Positions 25,301-36,400 of a stretch of DNA of 64,000 nucleotides are shown piece by piece. The stretch's first letter is position 1. Every line of letters begins with the position of its first letter. Source of the stretch: Toxoplasma gondii ME49 (taxonomy: Eukaryota > Apicomplexa > Conoidasida > Eucoccidiorida > Sarcocystidae); NCBI RefSeq assembly GCF_000006565.2, contig NC_031479.1:5420289-5484288 (forward strand), in the 5' to 3' direction. The notes beneath the pieces were generated by a model. The model did not search any database. It was given only the letters and a program-made list of their open reading frames with translations, and was not told the DNA's origin. The position numbers were made by a program, and so were the translations under genes.

Positions 25301-27841
25301 CTTCTCCTTCTCTTCCTTCTTTCCCTTCTCGTCTTTCTTCTCCTTCTCGTCTTTCTTCTCCTTCTCATCTTTCTTCTCCTTCTCGTCCTTCTTCTCCTTT
25401 ACATCTTGCTTCTCCTTCTCATCGTCCTTCTTCTCCTCATCTTTGTTCTCCTTCTCATCTTTGTTCTCCTTCTCGTCCTTCTTCTCCTTCTCATCATTCT
25501 TCTCCTTCTCTTCCTTCTTTCCCTTCTCGTCCTTCTTCTCCTTCTCATCCTTCTTTCCCTTCTCGTCCTTCTTCTCCTTCTCATCCTTCTTCTCCTTCTC
25601 ATCCTTCTTCTCCTTCTCATCCTTCTTCTCCTTCTCGTCTTTCTTCTCCTTCTCATCATTCTTCTCCTTCTCGTCTTTGGTCTCCTTCTCGTCCTCCCTC
25701 TCTTTCTCATTCTTCTTTTCTTTCTCATCCCTGTTCTCCTTTTCTCTCTTCTTCTCGCCTGTCTCCTTGTCATCCGTCTGTTGGTTCTCCTGTCCTTTCG
25801 CTTCCTGCGTTTGTTCGCGGTGCTCGTCTTGTTCCTTGTCCTCTCTGCTACTTTTTTCTCTAGGATGCCGTCCCTCTTCCTGGCGTACACTGTCTGTCTC
25901 TTTCTCGCGGTTTCGTTCCTCGCTTTTGTCTCCCCTCTCTCCGCCTTTCTTCTCTTCCTCCGTTCTTTTCTTTGCGGCTGCTCCGCCTTCCCTCGCATGG
26001 TTTTCGATCTGGCTACTACTGTCGAGAAAGGCTTCTCTTTTCACGGGGAGGAACCCACCTCTTTGCCTCCCAACGACAAGCAGGCAAGCCTCTCTGTCCT
26101 CTCCGCCCTCGCAGGTATCGCGGGCGGCAGCAGGAGAAGAAGAGAAAGCGGGAGACGAAAAGGAATCAGAGGAAGAGACAGACGAAGAAGCAGAAAAGGA
26201 GAAGTGAGGTTGCGAGTACACGGGAGCGGAGAAAGATCCTGGCGGTTCGGTGGCGACCGCCGAAGACGCAGTCGAGGGAGAAACAGCCGGAGACGCATGT
26301 GAAGAAGAGGAAAGAGAGGGAGACACAAGAACTGCAGAAGAGGATACAGAAAACGGTGACACGACCGACTCTGGCAAGAAGCCGCTTCGTGGAGAAGCGC
26401 CTTCCTGCTCATTGCCGTCCATGCTCTCCTCTGTATGGCCTTGCAGGACACCGCCGTCTGTCAAGTCGATTACCCCACTCAGTTTCCTTCTTGTAGGCTC
26501 TTCTCCAGACAGCAGGTCTTCCTCTCTCCACGCAAAAGCGAGATGTCTGTCTCCTTTCTCGCCATCTTCTTCCTCTTCCTCCAGATGTCCCCTGCGATTC
26601 GTTTCTCTCTCCAGCTCTTCTCCCAAGAGCTCGTCTCCCTTCCTCTCTCCTGCAGCACCACGGGTCGAGAAAAGCCTCTCCAGAAAGGAAGTTCCTTCAC
26701 TCGAAAAGGCGCCACAGTTGATCGACGCCAAGCGCCTCACTGCCGACCACAGGCCTTCCCACCACGAAGGCGAAGAAGGTTCAGACAACAAATGACGAGA
26801 AGGCGCAGGAGAAGAAGGTGAAGACTCACGAGAAGGAGAAGACGGAGAAGGAGACGAAGAAGAAGATCGAGAAGAAGTCGAACGAGAAGGAGAAGGAGAC
26901 GAAGAAGAAGATCGAGAAGAAGTCGAACGAGAAGGAGAAGGAGTCGAAGAAGAAGATCGAGAAGAAGACGAACGAGAAGAAGAAGGTGAAGGAGAAGAAG
27001 AAGGAGATGAAGGAGAAGAAGACGAAAGAACGGCGGTAGTTGCAGGGCGACGCGGCCGCGATGTCTGATGTCTAGTTCTCCTTGTGGACGTTGACGTCGA
27101 AGAAGTTGATCTTTCGTTTTTTTTCGAATCGCTCTGCCTGCTTGCGTCGCCTTCTTCGGGAGTGGCTGCTGTCTTGTTTTTCTCTTCGCTTTCCGAGTCC
27201 TCGTTTTCGACGCCTCCTGACCGAGGCGTCCCCCTTGCGCCTCGCGCCCTGCCCCGACCTGCAGCAGCGCCCCCAGAGTTCCTCCTCGGTCCTTCTTCTC
27301 GCCGCGAAAGGCCTTCCATGTTCGTCGTGCTCTTCTTCTCCCGCGCGGCCTCCGCCTCACGCGCCGCTCCGAAGGCCTGCAAAGCCGCGGCACGCTCCAG
27401 CTCTTCGGGTGTCTTCTGAACGCCAGACGAAGAAGAGAGGGGGGAAGAAGAAACAGAAGAAACAGAAGGAGGAGAAGAAGGCGAAGAAGGCGAAGAAGGA
27501 GAAGAAGCCTTTCGTGGAGAGCACATTGTGGGGCGAACGACGGCGCCTAGTTTGTTGACATGGGAAACAGCGAGTTTGGGAGGACTCCCCACGACAGGTA
27601 GCCAATCAGAGCGTTGAATCATCGTTCGATTCCAGATGCCAGGGACCGCAAACCAAGAAATGATTGCCTGGACGTAGGCCTGATTCGACGGCTGCGCAAG
27701 ACTGTTGAAGACGCAGTAGGGCACAGTCTGGCCGTTCGGAAAAATCCACCCAGAGTCTGGCACCATAAATAACGTGACAGGACCCACCATTTTAATCTGA
27801 AAAAAAACCACATGCATTCAAGAATACAAATACATGTAAAC

Positions 27842-27873
<32 letters not shown>

Positions 27874-30800
27874 TTGCAAATACATATTCATATATATATA
27901 AATATATATATATATAAATATATATTTATGTATGCACGTATGTATGAAAAGATAACTGTTGGAGCTCTAGAGATCCGCATGTGTTTGAGCCGACCTCTTC
28001 AACCAGTTCTGGTGGGGTGGCGGCGAGGAAGTAGTTGCTCTTGGAGAATCTGTCTCGGGTGCGAATGAAGTCGACAATGTTTGGACCAGGATTCCAGCGC
28101 GGTGCGAGAAATCGGTCGATCTTGTAGATGTAGCCTCGCTTGGCCTTCACAAGCCCCACGACGCGCGCTATGCGGCCGTGTGCCATGACCCGCAAGTCCT
28201 CAATGCCTGTCCCCTGCGCTTCGCCTGTCTCCTCCAGCTCCGGAGAAGAAGAGGAAGAAGAGGACGAAGAGGACTGGTGAGGAGAAGAAGGACGAGAGAC
28301 AGAGGGAGAAGAGGGAGAAGAGGGAGGGGAAGAAAAGTGGGGAGAAGGAGAGTACGAGGAAGAAGAATGAAGAAAAAGTGAGTGAGGAGAATGATGGAGA
28401 GAAGAAGCAACAGAGGAAGAATAAGACGACGAATGCGAAGGAGAAGACAGAAGATAGGACGTCGAAGGCGCATTGAGAGCTGCATCTCCTGTATCGCCCT
28501 GCTCTCGGTGGCGGTCGTCGTCTCCACCGGCAGGGGACGGCGAGGAAGCAAAGAAGGCCCCCGAGAAGTGGGGAGTATCCCAACGGTTTGGAGAAATCGG
28601 CGAAATAGAAGGGGAAGAAGACGGCGAAAAAGCAGAGGAAGAAGACGGAGAAAAGGGTGACGAAGGAAAAGAGGGAGGAGCAGAAAGGAGCGACTGTTGC
28701 GCGACAGGAGAGGAAAAGGAGGAGTCTGCAGAGAAGGAAGGAAACAGAGACGGATTGTCAAGAGGAAGAAACGACGCAGTTGAAGCGTCGCCTAATCGTT
28801 CCCCCTCGGTCTTCACAGAGTGGAAGCTGCCTCCCGGACCGTAGTTTACATAGGCAGGAGCGTCGGACAGAGGCCGGGGGGGAACGAAGGGAGAGAAAAA
28901 CTCCTCCGAGTCTCCGGCGTTCTCGACAAGAGGAAACGGAGAGAAGGAGAACGGGAACGAGTCGAGTGACTCCTCACGCTCTGCAAGACGCCTGGTGGAA
29001 GACGCATGCAACGAAAAAGAAGAAAGGGAGGAAGAAGGCGTATTCCTCTCTGCTTCTCTCTGTGCTTCCCTCTCTCCTGGGTCCGAACCCCTGCGGTCCT
29101 CTGCTCTCCGTCCTTCTTCCGAGTTCTTCTGAGAAGAAGACAAGGAAGGCGAGGATGAGGAAGAAGGCGACCGAGGCGAAGAAGGTTCTCGGTGCTTGTC
29201 GGCTTTTCCCGTCGCTCCGTCTGCCTCTGAAGCTCCAGGAGAAGAATCGTTGTTCTCTCGCTTTTCTGACGAGGGGGTCGACGATGCGGATGGCGTGTGA
29301 ACTGCATGCGTTGTGGCCAGAGTGCTCGTCGTTGTGGAGTGTCTGGGGACTCGATAGAGAGTCAAGATTTGTTTATTGCGTGCTTCGAACGTCTGCGGCG
29401 TCTCGGTGATTCTATCCGGCTCGACAATGCGCGGCGCCACGACATGCATCATCACAACCGCCTCTTCGACAGCTTCTGCGTTCGGGATCGTTTTTTTCTG
29501 CTCGCAAAAAGGCACAACACAAACAGCGAACAAGCGCGCTGGGCGCCAGCTGGATTGGCGTTCTGGTTCAAGGGTGCCCTTCTCAGAAAAAACCTCGACT
29601 TCGGAGACGTCTCAGGGCAACTTCCTCTCTCGAGTGCCCCGTTCTCTCTCGCCATATTCATGCCTTCTGTATCCCTCCACACTGGCCTCAACTGTCGCTG
29701 CTCTCTGTGTTGCGGCCCTCCCTCGCTCTTCTCGGTTCCTTCCCTTCTTCGTCTCGCTCTCATCTGCATGCGTTCTGCCTCTCGTCAGGTTCGCACACTC
29801 TCTTTCTCTTTCTCTCTCTGCAGCCATGGTCTGTTTCCGCCGCCGGCCTCTGTTCCTTCTCACCATGGCTCGCAGTTGGTCCAAGTCGAGATATGGACTC
29901 TGGACGGCGGCGTCGACGGGGGCGAAGATGGTCATGGCGACGTGCCTCAGCAGGGTGTCTCCTTGCAGAAGTGGATTTTCTTTCATGAGCGACGCAAGCA
30001 CTGAGAGATCTTCTTCGTCTTCTATGGCTTCCATGGCGTACTTGGGAGAAACTTTCATGCCGCGGGTCGCTCTCGTCTCTCCTGCTGTTTTCGGCGTCTT
30101 GCTCCCAGACGACGCTCGCGGCCGCGAATGGCGGGGACGGAGAGAAGACTCACCCTCCTCTGTCTGGTCTTCACTTCTTTCTGCGGAACCATGCGAGGCA
30201 GGTCGCCGAGGCGAACCGCCTCTCTTCCTCTCGGACTCTGAGTCCACCGACGCGTCTGCGTCTTCTCCAGCTTCGGTCGACGCCTCGGCCCGCTTCTTCT
30301 CCGGTGTCTTCTTATCACGGCTCGGCTGGCTGTCGTCACGACTCTCCGAACCGTCTTCGTCGCTCTCCTTGCTCTTATCCTCTTCATTCTGTCCATCGTT
30401 CTCTTTCTGATCCTTCTTCTTCTTGCTCGCATCCCCTTTCTCCTTCTCTTCCTCGGACTCCTTCTTCCCGCCATCCGCTTCATCCTTCCTCGACGCTTTC
30501 TTTCCACTTTCATTTCCGGTGTCTTCTTGTTCTTTTCTAGACGCAGGTATGTCACGCTTTTCCTCTGTTTTTTCCTCCTGGCTTCTATTCTCTGCGTCGT
30601 TCTTCTTGATGTCTTCTGCTCTGTCTGTGTTCTCCGTATCTCCTTTCTTCTTCTGATTCGTCTCATCTGCTGCGTTCCGGTTTCTCTCCGCATCGGTCTT
30701 CCCTCCCTCTGCCGTCTCCTCTTCGCTTTCGCGAGCATGTTTCTCCGTCTCCATCGCGTCCTCTGCGTCTTCGCTCTTCCCTTTCTCTGCATCTTTCCTC

Positions 30801-33490
30801 TGCTCGTGACTGTTGCTCCTCCCGGCTCTCTCACCCTGCTTCTCATCCTTGTTCTCGTCTCGCTCCTTGTCCTTCTTCTCCACTTTCTTGCGTTCTTCTT
30901 CGGTCTCTCTTTCTGCTCTTGCTTCGTCTCCTCCACCTCCTTGTCTGTTGGTCGCCCTCTCTGCGACCTTCCTTTCCCCGTCGGTAGGCAGCACTCCCCT
31001 TGGCAGGCCTTCCGCGATCTCTTCGTCTCCTTGCTCTTCTCTCTTTCGCTGTTCATTTCCCTGTTCATTTTCCTGTTCATTTCCCTGTTCATTTCCCTGT
31101 TCATTTCCCTGTTCATTTCTCTGTTCATTTCCCTGTTCATTTCTCTGTTCATTTCGCTGTTCATTTCCCTGTTCATTTCTCTGTTCATTTCCCTGTTCAT
31201 TTCCCTGTTCATCTCTCGTGTTCTCCTCGTCTCGTCCCCTCGCATCGCGCGCATTTGCAGCCTCCGCTTCTCCTCTGTTCTTCGCTAGACTAGACGAATT
31301 TTCTCTGTCTCCTGCCCAGATGACAACTTGGCCTTCGCCGTGGTTCTGCGCCTGTCCCGGCAACAGGCCTTCTGCCTCGTGCTTCCTTCTCTGTTCTTCC
31401 TTCTCGCCCGTCTCCTCCTCTCCCTTCTCTTCTGGCTCTTCTTCTTCTTTTCTCTCCCCTGTTTCTTCTCCCTCTCCTGTTCCTTTTCTCTCTCCGTCAC
31501 CTCTCTGTCCTTCTTCTCTCTTTCCTTCTTCTCTCTGTCCTTCTTCTCTCTGTCCTTCTTCTCTCTGTCCTTCTTCTCTCTTTCCTTCTTCTCTCTGTCC
31601 TTCTTCTCTCTTTCCTTCTTCTCTCTGTCCTTCTTCTCTCTGTCCTTCTTCTCCCTTTCCTTCTTCTCTCCGTCCTTCGTCACTCTCTTCTTTGTTTCCC
31701 CTTTTCTCTTCGTTTTTTGAGTCGAGCTCGTCCTCCCATTTTGGTCTGCGGCCTTCTCGTCCGTCTTGTCTCCCTCTTTTTTCCCCGTCTCTTCTTCCTG
31801 TCTCGCGTGTCTTCTTCTCCGTGAGTGCCGTCTCTCTGTCGCGGCGCTCTGGCCCCCCCTTGCGGTCTGTCCCGGGGGCGTCTCCGCCCAGCGTCGGCAG
31901 CACTCCTGCTCCGACAGATGTTTGTGGCTCTCCTCTCTCTTCTCGTTTCTCTCTTCCCTGCTTCCTTCCCTCTCGGCTGCTCTCTGCAGGTGCGGCGTCT
32001 GTCCGGCCTCTGCTTCGGCGCAGCTTCTCCCTCTCCTCTCCACTTCGACGACGGCGTTCTGTCTCCTCTGCGTCCTGCGCTTCCCCTTCTTCGCTTTCCA
32101 CGTGCTCGTCAAAAGTTCCAAGAACGACGAGAGTCGGCGCTTCGCGCCCTCCCTCACCCCAGAAAGCAGAAGAGAAACTACCGGGAAGAGAAGACAAAGA
32201 TTCACTCCCGACAAAGGACGGAGAGAACAGCGAAGAAGAGGCAGGCGAGAAAGAAGATGCCTCGAGATTCAAGCCTGAGGAGTCGATAGGTGAAGCGGCC
32301 GGAAGGAAGAGAGAAGGAGACGGATTCGTGTAGGGAGGCGATGAAGGCTTCTCAGAGAAAGCGCGGGATCTCTGCGCCTCCCAAGCATGCTCTCTTCTCG
32401 CCTCATCCCAGTGCATTTCCTTCACCTGTTCCTCCTTTTGCTGTGTGTCGCCGATTTCCTTCCTGCTCGAACTCTCGCCTCCACCTTTCCCTGCTTTTCC
32501 ACCATCTTCAGCTTTTCCTTCGTCTTCTCTCTTCCACGCTTCCGCATCGTCTGCTCTTCCTCCCTCTGCCTCCACGTCTGTAAATTCTCTCGCTTCAACA
32601 GCAGCTGTGCTGGTCCCCGGAGTCTCTCCACTATGCTCCGCATCATGCGAAGGTGAAGATCGAGAGGCGCTTCCCGTTGCAAGGTGAGGCGGCGCCCAGC
32701 GAGCCGGCGAAGTCGAGGAAAGTCCCCAAGAAGGAGAATCGAGTGCTATCGAGAAGAGGTCTTCGACAGCTGGAGGCGCCTCTGCTTCAGACGCGGGAGG
32801 CCAGAAGAAACTGGCAGGCGCAGTGGCAATCGCAGACTCAGAGGCCGGAGAGACAGGAGATTCTTCTTCTCTTCGTTTCTGTCTTCTCTCCCCTGCAGCG
32901 GCTCCCGCTTTCACAGCCACCCTGGAAAAAGGAGACGAAAACTCCGAGTTCCCCGGTTTCTTCTTGTCCCCACTAAGAGACCTCGCAAGCCGACGCTCCG
33001 CGTTACCTGTCCCTCCCGTGCGCCTGTCACAGGTGCCTGTGTCGCATCCATCTTTTTCTGCAGAAAGTTTCCGCCTCTCTTCTCTCGCTGGCTGGGTCGT
33101 TGCTGTAGAGTCTCTTTTCTCGTCATTCTGAGGGCAGTCTCCTCTCGCTTCCGCAACCTTTACGGCTCTGGAGACACCTAGGAGATCAACGGCTTCTGTG
33201 AGGCCTCGACTCGTCTCTGCCTTCGGCCTGAGAGAGCTCTCTGGTCCCAGTGTGCTCAAGCCGCGAATTTCCAGCGGCCCTGTCTCTCCGGTGGAGACGG
33301 CGAGGAGAGGCCTTGGACTGGAGGGAAGAAGGGTGAGAAGCAAGAGCGAAAGCAACGCGCGCGAAGGAAGCAAAGGCGAGAGAGACGGAGGAGAGACGCG
33401 CCTCCACAGCTGTCTCCGGTCTGCTCCCGGTGGTCTTGTGCAAGCTGGAGGCACACAGCGACAGAGAGAGTCACCGCGAGACCGACTCAT
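22349..33490 (-). CDS. Giant secretory fasciclin (FAS1) domain protein with two split FAS1 domains
   Basis: Six-exon, phase-consistent model: 33490-29864, 29497-28004 (or 27995), 27796-24770, 24451-24224, 23184-22979 and 22544-22349; about 2925 aa. Start MSRSRGDSLCRC is followed by a hydrophobic signal-like segment (RALLSLLLLTLL, about residues 46-57). Residues ~60-1140 are acidic/basic low complexity with tandem repeats. FAS1 domain 1 shows DLSVLASLMKENP and AMTIFAPVDAAV (about 1160-1200), VVMMHVV, then GYIYKIDRFLAP after a ~380-residue insertion. Domain 2 shows VTLFMVPDSGW (about 1713), then FNGLVHVLAESVLRP across the exon 3/4 junction after a ~890-residue insertion. FAS1 domains are extracellular adhesion modules, so a secreted or surface-exposed location is likely. 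The C-terminal ~130 residues (PPGWTKGAWKTF ... DLKFVLPWK) are helical and of unknown role. The exon 2 donor has two in-frame options. Confidence 0.82.
23782..24115. repeat. TA-rich microsatellites in intron 4 of the fasciclin gene
   Basis: (TA)n blocks at about 23782-23860 and 24010-24100 plus a (GA)n/A-run lie in the intron 24223-23185. Noncoding. Confidence 0.85.
24880..25760 (-). repeat. In-frame minisatellite encoding KKDEKE repeats (~870 bp)
   Basis: The plus strand shows repeated ttcttctccttctcgtc units of mostly 18 bp. On the minus strand they encode dozens of KKDEKE/EKDEKEK variants, with occasional EEKKDD and QDVKEK interruptions. Higher-order duplication is visible, since the ENKDEEKKDDEKEKQDVKE block occurs twice. 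Confidence 0.9.
26825..27025 (-). repeat. In-frame Ser/Arg repeat (SPSPSRSTSSRSSS type)
   Basis: Near-identical units of about 50 bp rich in gaagaagatcgag lie in the FAS1 domain 2 insertion and encode repeated SRSTSSRSSSSSPSP on the minus strand. Confidence 0.75.
27838..27932. repeat. (TA)n microsatellite in intron 2 of the fasciclin gene
   Basis: TATATATAAATATATA units fill much of the short intron between exons ending at 28004/27995 and starting at 27796. Confidence 0.9.
28207..29347 (-). other. ~380-residue Ser-rich insertion inside FAS1 domain 1
   Basis: In exon 29497-28004 the FAS1-like stretch ending KQILTLYRV is followed by Ser/Pro/His-rich low complexity. The FAS1 ending then resumes with VMAHGRIARVVGLVKAK and GYIYKIDRFLAP. 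The frame is open throughout. Confidence 0.7.
31050..31215 (-). repeat. 12-bp in-frame minisatellite encoding GNEQ/RNEQ
   Basis: About thirteen copies of ttcatttccctg (variant ttcatttctctg) lie in exon 1 of the fasciclin gene and encode GNEQ or RNEQ tetrapeptides. Confidence 0.9.
31505..31680 (-). repeat. 15-bp in-frame minisatellite encoding REEGQ/REEGK
   Basis: About a dozen copies of tccttcttctctctg (variant ending tttcc) lie in exon 1 of the fasciclin gene and encode alternating REEGQ and REEGK pentapeptides. Confidence 0.9.
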
Positions 33491-36400
33491 TTTCGAGGAA
33501 GCGCAGAGGGAAGAAGAGAGAGAAAAAGAAGCAGATCGGGGTGGAGAAACGGATGGAGACTGGCAAGAAGAGGAAGAAACAAACAGAGCAGAAGAAGGAG
33601 AGGAAGAACGAGATGAAGAAGAGGGAGGAGGAGAGGAAGACGGAGGGAGAGAAGACGCGGAAGAGAGGGAAAGAGCAGAAGAACACAGTAGGAAGTAGAA
33701 GACGAGAGAAGAGAAAAGGAGTCTAACGAGTTTGGCAGGAATGAAGCGGACGTAGCAGAAACAAGCCGATCCCTTCGTTTTATGGAGGCTGCTGGACGAG
33801 AGGTGGAATTGAGGCGTCGAGATGAGGGCCGCGACGCGAGCGTCCCTCTGCCAAAGGGTGCCAGAGGCTCTCCGTCTCGCGAAGAAAAAGAGAGTGCAAA
33901 GGAGAACACTGTGTCGAGAAAGCGACGGGACTTTGAGAGGCTGGGGTATGAGAAGCCGAGGGCGGAAGTCAGGAAAAAGAGACCCTGAAATGCGCGAGAG
34001 AGACGCCAGAGCAGCCGAAGAAGCAGCCTTCACAGAAGAAGGACAAGCAGGCAACAAGAACGGAGAAGACGGCGGAGGAGACGCAGAGGCTCACGACGAA
34101 GAACGAGAAGGAACCGAGGAAACAGAAGGCTGGAACAGAAAACGCATCCGGCACCTGTGCACCTCGACGAAGCGCCGTCATGCGCGGCTGAAAAAAAAAC
34201 TAGAGTCGTCTGCTGTCGTGGTGAACAGACAAAGATGAAACATGAGAGAGAGAGGCAAAAGGAACAAGAGGGGCAGAAGGAGAGGGAAATGAGGAAAGAG
34301 AGGAGGAAGAAGGTTTGGAGCGTCGACACGAAGAAGAACATGAATCGGTGTAAGGGTAAGTCCTCAGAGACTGTGAGGCGGTGGAGAGGCTGCAAGAAGC
34401 GGGAGCAAGAAAAGAACAGTACGCGAGCTTTTTTGGATTGTCAGCAGAAAACAGGGAAGAGAAGAACGGATTCGAGGCCTTTGTTTGTCTCTGTACTTTT
34501 TTCGTTTTCTTTTTTTTCCAAGGCCCTCTCTCCCGTCGACTTCCTCGCCCGATGCAGATGTATTTTTTCTTCATGGTCCCATCTCGATGTCGACAAGCTT
34601 TCCAGAGAACTTCTGCGCTGGTTTTTTTTCCACGTTCAGTGGCTGTCTGTGCCCTTTTGTTGTGGGATTTCCCCATTCGCTCACAAGTCCTCTGTGCGTG
34701 GGCGTTTCTGTCTCTGGAGCGTACGCACTGCCCTCCAAGGATCCAAGTCGACACAGCTACGGGGCTTTAGAGGAGCAGTCCAAACATGCAAATGTGTGTT
34801 TGTGTATCTCGGCATGCAGATGTTTCGAGCTGCATGCTTCAGGCAACCGCAAGACGGCACATTTGCGCCATGGCGTTCGGATCCAGGTGGATGCGCATGT
34901 CCAGCAAGAAGCAGTGAAGACGACCTTTGGGCGCAATCGCCTCGTGCTTGCTGCACAGTATCGTCTGCGGTGATCCACCCCCCGCTGTGTTGCTTGTTTT
35001 CTTCACACGCATGTCGACCGCTTTTGCTAGTCGAAACACAGGGGAACGGTGCGAAGTGGAATCGCACAAACGCGGCCGAAACCGAGAAACGACAAGCACC
35101 AGTTCTTCATGTGGTCGACACTCGCTTTTCTCTGGGGCCGTTAACGATGCATGTCCACGCGTAGTGTTGATTCGTTTTCTTTCGTGATTTGAAACCTGCA
35201 GTTCTGGCAGGACGCAGAGACGCGCGGATTCATGCAGCAAGAACCTAACGGGAGACAGTTTGTCCTCTAACTGCCATCTACCCCGTTTCACTTTGTAAAA
35301 TGGAATTCCGAGGTCACTGCATAAATCCTTTTAAAGGAGTTCACTAATGGTACTGAGAAATAGGCACCTTCCTCAAGTCTTTGGTGTGTCACAGTCTTCG
35401 ATGCAACTGCGTTTCTTTCGGGAGAGTGGCAGTCGACGAAGCTGTCGCAAACAGACTCTAGTAGAAAGAGGGTACCAGAGGTACACATTAATTCAAGGCG
35501 ACTCGTAACAGTGGTCTCTGGGGACTCTGCATCGAGTCCATGCCGCTCTTCTCGCAGGGACGAATTCTCTTCTTGTGCTTCCCTGCTTCTCCCCCGTAAC
35601 TATGCCCAATGCAGCAGCGAAAGAGACGTGCAGCTTTGCACTTGCAAATAATTATACACACATATATGAATATATATATATAGGTGCATTTCAATTGCCA
35701 CATACGCATTCATACATGTAAATGTGCATACAGAACATGCTCAAGGCACCCCGATGGAGGAGGGAGTGGAAAAACAGAAAGCAATCCAGAAAGAAAAGCA
35801 AGAAGGAAATGGCAGCGCGTAGTTAGCGGGGATACGATGCATAAAGGAGGGGACGTTTTCGTGAACAGCGGAGAAAAACAGAAAAACATGGATAGTCAAA
35901 TGGAGAAAGTGAAACCGAAACAAAAAAACTGTCGACGTCCTCTTCGCCCTCGTTTTGAGTGCCGAGAGCAAGGACAGTTCGTTTGGAAAAAAACAAGGAA
36001 TCACCTTTATTCTCAGTTCTGGAGGGCAGAACAGGTGACGGTCACTGGCTGGCCGGAAGGCAAAAAGCTTGCAGAAATGCGATGGAGGAGCGAATTCTCC
36101 TAAGTGGGTGTGTTTGTCCTGGCTCCGCCAAATATCCGTGCACCAGTTCGACGCACGAAAGGGCGGGGAAAAGAGTTTCCAGCAGAAACGCGATCAGGGG
36201 AAAAAACCGAATTGAATGCGAAGGAGACACGCGGTGATTTCAGACGAGAAAAGAGAAGAAGACGCAAAAGTCTGCTTGGCTTCTCTGCTGTTTCTGGCTA
36301 AGGATTTATCGCCTCTGTCAAGTGGAGAGCCCCAAAAGGACAACGGACACAGAGGAAAGGAAGGCCGGCCGTCAGTGTACAACCGGCGACCAGAAAAAGG

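Larger units (their letters stand above)
24845..27523 (-). other. ~890-residue charged/Ser-rich insertion inside FAS1 domain 2
   Basis: Exon 27796-24770 begins with FAS1 motifs (VTLFMVPDSGWIFPNGQ). From about residue 92 of the exon it becomes Ser-rich, then acidic, then Lys/Glu/Asp repeat. Folded-looking sequence resumes at DFYTFIEGREVIEW and is spliced to DIPIFNGLVHVL, the FAS1 terminal motif. Confidence 0.7.

Noticed and set aside
24832..26302. Long plus-strand frames rich in Ser/Pro, Leu or Ser/Phe
   Set aside because: They are the opposite strand of the KKDEKE repeat. All three frames stay open because the DNA is a pyrimidine repeat, so openness is not evidence of coding.
30813..32333. 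506-codon plus-strand frame rich in Ser, Pro, Cys and Phe
   Set aside because: It is antisense to fasciclin exon 1 tandem repeats and has no start context, splice sites or domain.
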